A DNA stretch of 19,330 bases from an uncultured Clostridia bacterium (GTDB lineage: Bacteria; Bacillota; Clostridia; Christensenellales; Borkfalkiaceae): contig URMI01000002.1 of NCBI GenBank assembly GCA_900548845.1, positions 1-19,330 of the forward strand, in the 5' to 3' direction. The notes under the pieces were generated by a model. The model did no database searches. It saw nothing but the letters and a program-made list of their open reading frames with translations, and was not told the DNA's origin. The position numbers and the translations under genes were made by a program. This document shows, piece after piece, positions 12,901 through 19,330 of the stretch; position 1 is the stretch's first letter, and the number at the start of each line of letters is the position of its first letter.

Positions 12901-13248
12901 TCAGAGCAGCCCGAACATGGCGGCGATATTTACTGTAGCTTCGTTTATATTGTGCAGGAACTTATTCACCGCATTCTGAAGGGAAGGCAGATCGCTGTCC
13001 GACTCGGCGGTCTTCAAGACCTGAACGAGCATATCAAAATTCGAATAAATGACGTTCGCTTCCACGTCGATGGTCTGCATGGCAACATCCTCGCTGCCGT
13101 GCTGCAAGCGGTACATTTCCTTGATGATGCGGTTCATCGAAGGGAGCTTATCAAGATCGCTCGTCTTGAAAATATCGACAATGACGCGGCTCAGCTCGAT
13201 GAGCTGCTTCGCAAAATCTATCGTCACCTGAGATGCCTGTTCTTCCAT
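12901..13248 (-). CDS. 115-residue helical protein of unknown function coupled to the UDP-sugar pyrophosphorylase
   Basis: The product reads as almost entirely alpha-helical: residues 4-29 (SQVTIDFAKQLIELSRVIVDIF), 36-50, 60-82 (IDVEANVIYSNFDMLVQVLKT) and 88-113. There is no signal peptide, membrane helix or metal motif. I do not recognise a family. The start codon overlaps the upstream stop codon (TAATG), with GGAG about ten bases before, so translation is coupled to the UAP-like enzyme and the two proteins are probably made in fixed proportion. The hydrophobic repeats suggest oligomerisation or binding to a partner. A 46-codon upstream extension of the frame exists but is out of frame inside the neighbouring gene and is rejected. 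Confidence 0.77.
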   Translation of the reverse strand: MEEQASQVTIDFAKQLIELSRVIVDIFKTSDLDKLPSMNRIIKEMYRLQHGSEDVAMQTIDVEANVIYSNFDMLVQVLKTAESDSDLPSLQNAVNKFLHNINEATVNIAAMFGLL

Positions 13249-14468
13249 TATAATTTCACTCCGTTGTATTTCAAAAGTTCGCGCGCGGACTGCACGCTGT
13301 CGACGCCCTCGGCGTTCTTGATGGGCGCAAATTCGCGCTCTCGCACCGCTTCGAAGGGCAGGCAGCTCTTCATGAGCCGCACCCAATCGACGACGAGCGT
13401 TTCGTACTTATAGCCGTTCTCCGTTTCGGGGCGGATAAGCTCCGAGCCGTTCCAATAGGGGATCTTCTTTTTCGCCCTGTGGACGGGGATGGCGGTACGC
13501 GAAGCCTGTTCGATCGCTTTTAAGCGGAAGAGATAGTTGAGGGTGACCCCGAAGGAATAGACGAGCTCCCCCCTTTCATCGCGCGCGTTTGCCATCGCTG
13601 CGGGCAGATCGTAGTATTCCACGACGTCGGGAAGGCTCCCCCGCCTGCAAAGCACGCCGACGCGCTCCTCGGGCGCGCACTTTTTCACAAACTTCGCCCC
13701 GCAGTTTACGCCCGATAAAAGCGTCGCCCCCACAAAGACGGGATCTGCAATGCGCTGCAGGACGTTGTCGACAGAAAAGACGTTGATCCACTCCACGCCG
13801 CTTTGTTTCGCCTCCTCCATGAGCCCCGCCCGCCGAAGAGAGGAAAAACAGCCGCCGTTGCCGTTGGGCGAGAGCGCGAGCGCGCCCCTCCCTTCGAGCA
13901 GCAGCCTGCCCTCAAAGTCGGTCGCGGGCGCCATGTCCTGCAAGAAGAAGCGCACTTTTTCTTCGGGATAGCCGAAACAGCCGTGCTCCTTCAAAAAGGC
14001 GCGCGTCATACGGTCGGTCTTGTCGCTCGTCATGATATAGAGCGGTACATACGCCCCGCACGCGGTGCACACCTCCAAAAGGTTGCGGATGAGGCATTCG
14101 TAGATATAGAGCGGGCGTGCAACGCCGATATCGAGCGTCCCCTTCGGCCCGTCAAAGCCGAGCCGCGTTCCCTGCCCGCCCGCGAGCATGAGCGCCGCCA
14201 CTTTCCCATCATGAACGGCTTGCATCCCTGCCTTCGTAAATTCCTCGCGGCGGGAAGCGATCTCCTCTTTTTTCAGCCCTTCGATGGGTGCGATCTCCCC
14301 CTCGGGCGGCCGCACGCGCGCTTCCTCGGAAAAAATAGTCCAATCGACGCGCTCGAGCTCACAAAAAAACCGTTCTTGCTCCGCGCCGTCAAGCTCTCGG
14401 ATATGGGCGAGGAGATGCTCCTGCCCGTTTGCGATCAGGAGCTGTTCCACACGTTCCTTTCGGTCCAT
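13248..14468 (-). CDS. UDP-sugar pyrophosphorylase, UAP/UDPGP type 1 family
   Basis: The 406-residue product joins UTP and a sugar-1-phosphate to give a UDP-sugar and pyrophosphate. The nucleotide-binding signature LAGGQGTRLGFDGPKG spans residues 95-110. Later motifs follow the UAP order: PLYIMTSD, SPNGNGG (uridine-side region), FSVDNVLQRIADP, and VGVLCRRGSLPDVVEYYDLP. This family, common in eukaryotes as UDP-GlcNAc pyrophosphorylase, occurs in many Bacillota beside the unrelated GlmU and GalU. Whether the substrate is GlcNAc-1-P, GalNAc-1-P, Glc-1-P or Gal-1-P cannot be read from sequence; the nearby alpha-galactosidase makes a galactose derivative conceivable. Start ATG follows GGGAGGGG. 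A TTG five codons earlier is less likely. It shares one base with the 115-residue gene. Confidence 0.92.
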   Translation of the reverse strand: MDRKERVEQLLIANGQEHLLAHIRELDGAEQERFFCELERVDWTIFSEEARVRPPEGEIAPIEGLKKEEIASRREEFTKAGMQAVHDGKVAALMLAGGQGTRLGFDGPKGTLDIGVARPLYIYECLIRNLLEVCTACGAYVPLYIMTSDKTDRMTRAFLKEHGCFGYPEEKVRFFLQDMAPATDFEGRLLLEGRGALALSPNGNGGCFSSLRRAGLMEEAKQSGVEWINVFSVDNVLQRIADPVFVGATLLSGVNCGAKFVKKCAPEERVGVLCRRGSLPDVVEYYDLPAAMANARDERGELVYSFGVTLNYLFRLKAIEQASRTAIPVHRAKKKIPYWNGSELIRPETENGYKYETLVVDWVRLMKSCLPFEAVREREFAPIKNAEGVDSVQSARELLKYNGVKL

Positions 14469-14497
14469 AGCCCCTCCCGTCAAGTTACTTCTTCTCT

Positions 14498-14537
14498 ATT
14501 ATAAGGGCTCGGGCGACAAAAGTCAATGCCCGAGCCC
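14498..14537 (-). promoter_or_regulatory. Strong promoter embedded in a 10-bp perfect inverted repeat
   Basis: On the minus strand TTGACT (14521-14526), a 17-bp spacer and TATAAT (14498-14503) form a strong promoter for the UDP-sugar pyrophosphorylase. Perfect 10-bp arms GGGCTCGGGC (14505-14514) and GCCCGAGCCC (14528-14537) enclose the -35 in a 13-base loop, with one arm inside the spacer. As RNA read from the alpha-galactosidase gene, the same sequence gives a strong hairpin followed by TTATAAT, so it may also be a terminator. Confidence 0.82.
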
Positions 14538-14584
14538 ATTTTCACAAAACTTTCAGTCAACAGCGAGGCCGCCCTGCGCGCGGT

Positions 14585-16636
14585 TCAGATACGCTCCAAC
14601 AGGAAGGCGCGCCCCGCAAACGGCCTGCCTTCGATCTCAAGTTCGCCCTCCGCCGTATAGGCAAGGTCGGTGAAGGCGCGTTTGAGGCAGTACCCGTCGA
14701 GCGGAAGAGAGACCTTCTCCGCACTCTCCAAAAAATGCACGATGACGAGCTTTCTCCCCTCGTATTCCTTGAGATACACCTGCCTGCCTTCGGGGGCGCG
14801 GTAGTACTCCACCGTGTTGTCGATGAGGGAGATGCTGCCATAGCGCACGACGTCTTTGACTTGCTGATAGAACTCCAGCCCCTCTTGGATGAGGCGGACG
14901 CGCTCCTCGCCGAGATGCAGCACGTCGCCCGAGAGGCAGATACGGCCCATCATGGCGGCGCAGAGCGAGTAGACGGTACGCGAAACGCTCTCTCCTTCCC
15001 GCAGCACCGCCCAGATCTGCATCTGCCGCGCGGGGATGACGCGCGAGACGTTGGCGGCGACGAGCGGGATCTCATTGCACTCGTGCGCGTCCGAGAAGGA
15101 GCACATGGAGACTTTGCTCATCCTGAGCGGTTCGATGCGGCTGCCGCCCGAAGAACAATTCTCGATGACGAGCCCCGGGACGGCCTCTTTGAGCTTTGCA
15201 AGCCACACAAGGCTCTCTTCGGCGATCCGACGCCCGCCCTCGCCCGGCGCCGCGCCGTCCGCGCTGTCGCACCCGATGCCGAGGCTGTCGTTATAGTCGA
15301 TCTTGATATACTCAAAGCCGTTCTTCTGCAAAAACCCGAGCATGCGCTCTTTCAAGTACTCCTGCACTTTGGGAAGACGCAGGTCGAGGAAGCGGCGGTT
15401 CTTGCCCGTGATGATGTGCCCGTCCCGCTTCAACAGTTTGCTCTCATCGTAAAAACAGTCGCTGTCTCTGCCCGCCACCTCGAATTCGAACCAGATGCCG
15501 GGGTGCTTCCCCGCCGCCCTGATGGCGTCCGAGACTGCCGAGATGCCTTCGGGGAAGAGCGCGCGGCTCTCCCGCCAGTCGCCGATGGCGTTGCACCAGC
15601 CCTTGTCGTCGGGCTTGTACCAGCCGCAGTCGATGACGAAGGTGTCGATGGGAAAGGGCTCGATCGACTTCAAAATGGCGTTGATGTTCTCCGCCGAAGG
15701 GCAGCCCCACGTCGTGCAGTATTCGTTGAAGAGAACGGGCATGCTCTCCTCGGAAGCAGGCACTTTCAGCCTTTGCTCCTGCTCCGCGACAAAGGCGTTG
15801 CAGCAGGCGAGGACGCTCCTTTGCACCGTCAGAAAAGCCTTATGCGTTGCAAAACTTTCGCCCGGGGCGATAGTTTTGCGCCAATGCCCGAACTCGTAGT
15901 CAGCGAGCCCGCCCGAGAGCGCGCACGTCTCCTTCTCGGCATACACTTCCATCTGCCAGGAAGAGGGCGCTTCCATCATCGCCGCCCAAACGATATGCCG
16001 CTCTTTGTCCTCAACGGCGGCAAAGGGAAAATGCCCGCGGTTGGACATCGACCCCACTTCGCCGAAGCGTTCGCACTTGACGCCGTAGCGCGCCCAGCTC
16101 GTATCTAAGCCCAAATTCGAAAAGCTGTCCTCCTCGGGGCGGCACTCCCGCGACCACGCGCTCGTCAGGCGGTGGAGCCTGAGCCCCGCAAGCGTCGCCT
16201 TTCCGCCGCGAAGGGCGTGGATGCCGCTTATCGAAAAGCTTTGCAGGCTTTCGAGCGTCTGTTCCTTCCCCGTGAGGTTACAGTATTCCGCCCAGACGGT
16301 GAAGACGCCCGTTTTCGGGCTGTATTCAAGGTGATGGAGATAGACGTTCCCGCGCGCGTCGCGAAGGCGGGTGACGACGCCGTTTTCTTCCGCCGCCTGC
16401 TCTTCGACTTTCAGAAGCGTGCCCTCGCGGTTGCGCATGGTGACGCCCAAAGTATAGTCGATGAGCGTCTCGTCGCCCGTGAAGGAGACTTGGATGAGGC
16501 TGTCCATCGGAACTTCTTTCTCCTCCCCAACGGGGAAGAGCGCAAGTCCCACCGTCGTCTTGCCTTCATGGCCTTCGACGGGGACTTCCTGATAGCACAC
16601 GGCGGTATCGCCGAAAAGATATTTCTTATAAAACAT
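14585..16636 (-). CDS. GH36-type alpha-galactosidase
   Basis: The 683-residue enzyme cleaves terminal alpha-galactose, as in raffinose-family or galactomannan oligosaccharides. An N-terminal beta-sandwich (about 1-290) precedes the barrel. Barrel landmarks are FVIDCGWY (333-340), the nucleophile D447 in YIKIDYN, ENCSSGGSR (492-500) and the acid/base D516 in FSDAHE, followed by a C-terminal beta domain. Length is in the lower part of the family range. No signal peptide, so it is cytoplasmic. The ATG is preceded by GAGGG. The gene lies after the araA terminator with no good promoter in the 115-bp gap, so it is probably expressed by read-through of the arabinose operon. Confidence 0.95.
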   Translation of the reverse strand: MFYKKYLFGDTAVCYQEVPVEGHEGKTTVGLALFPVGEEKEVPMDSLIQVSFTGDETLIDYTLGVTMRNREGTLLKVEEQAAEENGVVTRLRDARGNVYLHHLEYSPKTGVFTVWAEYCNLTGKEQTLESLQSFSISGIHALRGGKATLAGLRLHRLTSAWSRECRPEEDSFSNLGLDTSWARYGVKCERFGEVGSMSNRGHFPFAAVEDKERHIVWAAMMEAPSSWQMEVYAEKETCALSGGLADYEFGHWRKTIAPGESFATHKAFLTVQRSVLACCNAFVAEQEQRLKVPASEESMPVLFNEYCTTWGCPSAENINAILKSIEPFPIDTFVIDCGWYKPDDKGWCNAIGDWRESRALFPEGISAVSDAIRAAGKHPGIWFEFEVAGRDSDCFYDESKLLKRDGHIITGKNRRFLDLRLPKVQEYLKERMLGFLQKNGFEYIKIDYNDSLGIGCDSADGAAPGEGGRRIAEESLVWLAKLKEAVPGLVIENCSSGGSRIEPLRMSKVSMCSFSDAHECNEIPLVAANVSRVIPARQMQIWAVLREGESVSRTVYSLCAAMMGRICLSGDVLHLGEERVRLIQEGLEFYQQVKDVVRYGSISLIDNTVEYYRAPEGRQVYLKEYEGRKLVIVHFLESAEKVSLPLDGYCLKRAFTDLAYTAEGELEIEGRPFAGRAFLLERI

Positions 16637-16704
16637 AGTCCCTCAAAAAACCTGTCCGAGGGTGCCGTGCGGAACCGTCAAAAGCGCGGCTTCGGTCGCT
16701 CCCT

Positions 16705-16738
16705 CAAAAAATACGGGGCAGTACGCCGTACCGCCCCG
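16705..16738 (-). terminator. Terminator after araA
   Basis: An 11-bp stem (CGGGGCGGTAC with GTACTGCCCCG, one G-U pair, three-base loop) is followed on the minus strand by TATTTTTT. It lies 12 bp after the araA stop and stands between araA and the alpha-galactosidase, so it probably lowers expression of the latter. Confidence 0.87.
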
Positions 16739-16750
16739 CAAAAATCTCTC

Positions 16751-18211
16751 TCAAAGCTTGGTCTTCCAGATCTGATCGGACCACATGAGCTGCTTCTTGA
16801 ACTCGTCGATCTTGGTGTTCTCGTCGATGAGGACGACTTCCATGCCCCACATATTGCCGAGGTCCACCATCTCCTGTGCGGTGACGACGGAGGAGACGAC
16901 GGTGTGGTGCGCGCCGCCCGCATAGATCCATGCCGCAACGCCTTCCTTGAAGTTGGGCTTATACTTCCACATGCAGCCCGCAACGGGAAGCTTGGGCATC
17001 TTATGGGGATACTTCACGAGCTCGATCTTCTGCACGATGAGGCGGATCCTGTCGCCCATGTCGACCATGGAGACGGCGATCGCTTCGGGCGCTTCGATGC
17101 CTTCGAAGACAAGGCGGGCGGGATCGGACTTGCCGCCGATGCCGAGCGGATGCACCTGGATCTCAGGCTTGGTCGAAGCGAACTGAGGGGAAACTTCGAG
17201 CATGTGCGCGCCGAGGCAGAGCCCGTCGACAAGGTCGTAGGTGTAATCTTCCATAAGACCCGTGCCCTTCTGCCCTGCCATGTACTGCATGACGGCACCG
17301 AGCGCCGCGATCTTCCAGTCGCCCTCTGCGCCGAAGCCGTAGCCCTTGCCCTGCAGATCCTGGATGGCGAGCCCGGGCAGCTGGTTCATGCCGTGGAGCG
17401 CCCCGAAGTGGTCGACGATGCCGATATAGCCGCCGTTTTCCTTGCAGAACTTATCGATGGCGATCTCATACTTGGCCTGCTCGCGCACGACGTCGATGCG
17501 GTCGGTGCCCATCGTGTACTTCGTCGCATATTCCGCCATCTGCGCGTCCACTTCCGCGTCCGTAACGGTATCGATGACGTCCACCAAATCGCCGACGGGA
17601 TAGTAATCGACTTCCCAGCCCATCTCGATGTGCGCCGCGACCTTATCGCCTTCGGTGACGGCGACGTTGCGCATGTTATCGGAGAAGCGGCACACCTTGA
17701 CCTGCTTGGAGAAGGCATAGCCCGCAGCCACCTTGCACCAGGAAGCGAGCTCTTTCAACGCTTCGGGATCTTTGTAGTAGCCGACGATGACCTTGTTGTC
17801 CATGCGCAGGCGGGAGACGATATAGCCGAACTCTCTGTCGCCGTGGGCTGCCTGGTTCTCGTTCATGAAGTCCATGTCGATGGTGTCGTAAGGCAGTCTC
17901 TCGTTGTACTGCGTCGCGAAATGGCACATGGGCTTCTGCAGCATCTTGAGGCCCTTGATCCACATCTTAGCGGGCGAGAAGGTATGGCACCAGGTGATGA
18001 TACCGATGCAGTCGTCGTCCGCGTTGACTTTCTTGACGGCGGCAACGATCTCTTCCGAGCTCTTGCAGGTCGTGAGGTACTTCACCGTCACGGGAACGTG
18101 CTCGTTGACGTAATTTGCCATCTCTTCGGAATGCTGGGCAACATGTGCGAGCACGTCGTCGCCGTAAAGGGTCTGGGAACCGGTCAGCCAATAAACAACT
18201 TTTTCTTTCAT
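16751..18211 (-). CDS. araA: L-arabinose isomerase
   Basis: The 486-residue enzyme converts L-arabinose to L-ribulose, the first step of arabinose catabolism, using Mn(II). The four metal ligands align with the E. coli enzyme: E296 (FGAEGDWK), E321 (LMEDYTYD), H336 (GAHMLEV) and a His in GGAHH (435-436). The N-terminal substrate region includes CHTFSPAKMWIKGL (75-88) and QYNERLP (101-107). Length is close to the usual 490-500 residues. The start ATG follows GAGGAAAG, which overlaps the stop codon of the small upstream ORF. It is the last gene of the kinase-araD-ORF-araA operon, ended by a terminator. Confidence 0.98.
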   Translation of the reverse strand: MKEKVVYWLTGSQTLYGDDVLAHVAQHSEEMANYVNEHVPVTVKYLTTCKSSEEIVAAVKKVNADDDCIGIITWCHTFSPAKMWIKGLKMLQKPMCHFATQYNERLPYDTIDMDFMNENQAAHGDREFGYIVSRLRMDNKVIVGYYKDPEALKELASWCKVAAGYAFSKQVKVCRFSDNMRNVAVTEGDKVAAHIEMGWEVDYYPVGDLVDVIDTVTDAEVDAQMAEYATKYTMGTDRIDVVREQAKYEIAIDKFCKENGGYIGIVDHFGALHGMNQLPGLAIQDLQGKGYGFGAEGDWKIAALGAVMQYMAGQKGTGLMEDYTYDLVDGLCLGAHMLEVSPQFASTKPEIQVHPLGIGGKSDPARLVFEGIEAPEAIAVSMVDMGDRIRLIVQKIELVKYPHKMPKLPVAGCMWKYKPNFKEGVAAWIYAGGAHHTVVSSVVTAQEMVDLGNMWGMEVVLIDENTKIDEFKKQLMWSDQIWKTKL

Positions 18212-18223
18212 TTTTACTTTCCT

Positions 18224-18412
18224 CTACCTATTTTGATTTTTCCCGCAGTCCGCCTGCGGGGCGCGAAAAATGAGGATTGCGCCGCAGTTGGGCGTCGACA
18301 GGGCGGAAACGAGTTCCTCCCCCCGCGCCTCGTGTGCGTTCGCAGTCTCCTCGATGCGCTTTGCGCGCTTGTTGGGATCGGGCGTATATGGGATAACTTC
18401 CGTAACGATCAT
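18224..18412 (-). CDS. Small protein of unknown function between araD and araA
   Basis: A 62-codon frame fits exactly between araD and araA: it starts 14 bp after the araD stop with AAAGGGG before its ATG, and its TAG stop overlaps the araA ribosome binding site (TAGAGGAAAG). The product begins MIVTEVIPYTPDPNKRAKRI, has a charged helix and then ELVSALSTPNCGAILIFR. This strand-helix-strand pattern, ending in a strand with an xxIFxR-like finish, recalls small DUF4177-like proteins, but the likeness is weak. The last dozen codons form a DNA inverted repeat (18242-18260). It may be a real small protein or a leader that controls araA translation. No other arabinose operon I know carries it. Confidence 0.58.
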   Translation of the reverse strand: MIVTEVIPYTPDPNKRAKRIEETANAHEARGEELVSALSTPNCGAILIFRAPQADCGKNQNR

Positions 18413-18426
18413 ATGCGCCCCTTTTT

Positions 18427-19128
18427 TTACCGTTTGATCTGCCCGTAGTAGGCGTTCTTGCCGTGCTTGCGCAGATAGTGCTTGTCCATCATGAACTGAT
18501 CGGCGCGCTCGACGTTGGGATTGACGATCTCGGTGATCGTCGCCATCTTGGCGACTTCCTCGATGACCGTCGCGTTATACACGGAGTTGTCGCCGTCCTT
18601 GCCGAAGGCGAACACGCCGTGGCTCTTGACGAGGACGCCCGGCACTTCGAGGGGCTTTAAGCCCTCCATCCTGAACTTCTCGATGATGACGAGCCCGGTG
18701 TTCTTCTCGTACTCGCCCTCGATCTCCTCGCGCGTCAAAGAGCGTGCGCAGGGGATGTCGCCGTAGAAGTAGTCGGCATGCGTCGTCCCGTAGAAGGGAA
18801 TGTTGCGCCCCGCCTGCGCCCAGCTCGTCGCGAACGTCGAATGGGTGTGCGTGACGCCGCCGAGGTCGGGGAACGCCTTGTAAAGTTCGAGGTGCGTGGG
18901 CGTATCCGACGAAGGGCGCAAGTCGCCTTCCACCACTTTGCCGTTGAGGTCGACGACGACCATGTCGCTCGCCTTCATGTCGTCGTACTCGACGCCCGAG
19001 GGCTTGATGACGACGAGCCCGCTCTCACGGTCGATCTCAGAGACGTTGCCCCAGGTGAAGAGCACGAGCTTGTGCTTGACCAAATCGAGATTGGCCTTGA
19101 GCACTTTTTCCTTCAAAGCTTCTAACAT
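18427..19128 (-). CDS. araD: L-ribulose-5-phosphate 4-epimerase
   Basis: The 233-residue class II aldolase-like enzyme converts L-ribulose-5-phosphate to D-xylulose-5-phosphate, which enters the pentose phosphate pathway. Zinc ligands H94 and H96 ([13 protein letters not shown]) and H170 ([10 protein letters not shown]) are present, as is D75 (SSDTPTH); all are one residue off the E. coli numbering. GNVS (27-30), PSG (43-45) for phosphate binding, a catalytic-type Asp at 119 (HADYFYGD) and the C-terminal Tyr pair (AYYGQ) are also present. Length matches the family (about 231). The start ATG is preceded by TAGGAGG. It is 31 bp downstream of the kinase gene and upstream of the small ORF and araA. 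Confidence 0.97.
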   Translation of the reverse strand: MLEALKEKVLKANLDLVKHKLVLFTWGNVSEIDRESGLVVIKPSGVEYDDMKASDMVVVDLNGKVVEGDLRPSSDTPTHLELYKAFPDLGGVTHTHSTFATSWAQAGRNIPFYGTTHADYFYGDIPCARSLTREEIEGEYEKNTGLVIIEKFRMEGLKPLEVPGVLVKSHGVFAFGKDGDNSVYNATVIEEVAKMATITEIVNPNVERADQFMMDKHYLRKHGKNAYYGQIKR

Positions 19129-19159
19129 ATTTTCAATTCCTCCTATAAGACGGACTTAT

Positions 19160-19330
19160 TTAGTCTTTCAGGCTGACGACTGCCTCGCGCACGATGGGAA
19201 GGCCCGCAACATAGCGCTTTGCGAACTGTTCGAACCCTTCGACGTTGGCGGGATCGGGAGCGAGCGTGACGCCCTCCTGCCCTGCGAACACCTTGTTCTC
19301 GAGGTAGTCTTCAAGGCTTTCGCCCTGCTC
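19160..19330 (-). CDS. C-terminal end of an FGGY-family carbohydrate kinase (probable L-ribulokinase)
   Basis: The last 56 codons before the araD leader are open and end in TAA. They read LEDYLENKVFAG, then GVTLAPDPANVEGFEQFAKRY, then GLPIVREAV, which matches the C-terminal tail of FGGY kinases of the xylulokinase/ribulokinase group in Bacillota (the LEDYL..KVFAG and PD..V.GF..F..RY pattern). In this position before araD and araA the expected reaction is ATP-dependent phosphorylation of L-ribulose. The catalytic domains are outside the window, so araB versus a paralogous kinase cannot be separated, and the symbol is left empty. Confidence 0.88.
   Translation of the reverse strand, partial: EQGESLEDYLENKVFAGQEGVTLAPDPANVEGFEQFAKRYVAGLPIVREAVVSLKD

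Noticed and set aside
14735-16108. A 457-codon plus-strand frame opposite the alpha-galactosidase
   Set aside because: It is the antisense shadow of the GH36 gene, with no domain and no ribosome binding site.
16172-18448. A 758-codon plus-strand frame opposite the alpha-galactosidase and araA
   Set aside because: It is antisense to two certain genes and a terminator. The length reflects high GC content with few stop codons.

Overview
The window looks like a chromosomal segment of a GC-rich, anaerobic, low-G+C-phylum-type bacterium (Bacillota, probably a gut Clostridia lineage). Supporting signs are strong AGGAGG-type ribosome binding sites, sigma-A-like promoters, a feoA-feoB-Cys-rich trio, DegV, MinD/MinE, a UAP-type nucleotidyltransferase and bacterial arabinose catabolism genes. 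The lineage is an inference; no rRNA or ribosomal protein is present to fix it.

Layout from left to right. (1) 1-757, minus strand: part of a phage lysis module (small membrane/coiled-coil protein, holin, and the start of a further gene), either a prophage edge or a remnant. (2) 862-1952, plus: a lone eight-helix membrane protein with its own promoter and a bidirectional terminator. (3) 2011-3424, minus: a cupin-SDR pair with palindromes in its control region; the SDR has Asn where the catalytic Lys is expected. (4) 3591-6255, plus: an iron(II) uptake operon, feoA-feoB-Cys-rich membrane protein, with a clear promoter and terminator. (5) 6335-7603: a Fic AMP-transferase with an N-terminal HTH and lower GC than its neighbours, followed by a short repeat-rich stretch and tRNA-Ser(UGA) on the minus strand. 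This looks like an acquired islet beside a tRNA gene. (6) 7691-8779, minus: degV with a near-perfect promoter and a tandem repeat at its 3' end. (7) 8796-9876, minus: minD-minE without minC; the MinE is short at the N-terminus. (8) 9878-12675, minus: a GH51 arabinofuranosidase followed by a membrane-anchored ComEC-like metallo-beta-lactamase-fold protein and a terminator. (9) 12901-14526, minus: a UDP-sugar pyrophosphorylase overlapping a 115-residue helical protein of unknown function, read from a strong promoter inside a 10-bp inverted repeat. (10) 14585-19330, minus: a sugar locus of FGGY kinase (partial), araD, a small ORF, araA, a terminator, then a GH36 alpha-galactosidase.

How the genes work together: the FGGY kinase, AraD and AraA convert L-arabinose through L-ribulose and L-ribulose-5-phosphate to D-xylulose-5-phosphate. 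The GH51 and GH36 enzymes have no signal peptide and would release arabinose and galactose from imported oligosaccharides in the cytoplasm. The remaining modules (iron uptake, Min, DegV, Fic) are independent.

I found no IS element, CRISPR array or rRNA, and I do not see a clearly new multi-gene system. The least explained parts are the UAP-like enzyme with its coupled 115-residue partner, the 62-codon ORF between araD and araA, the HTH-Fic islet at tRNA-Ser, the YxxxN SDR and the N-terminally short MinE.
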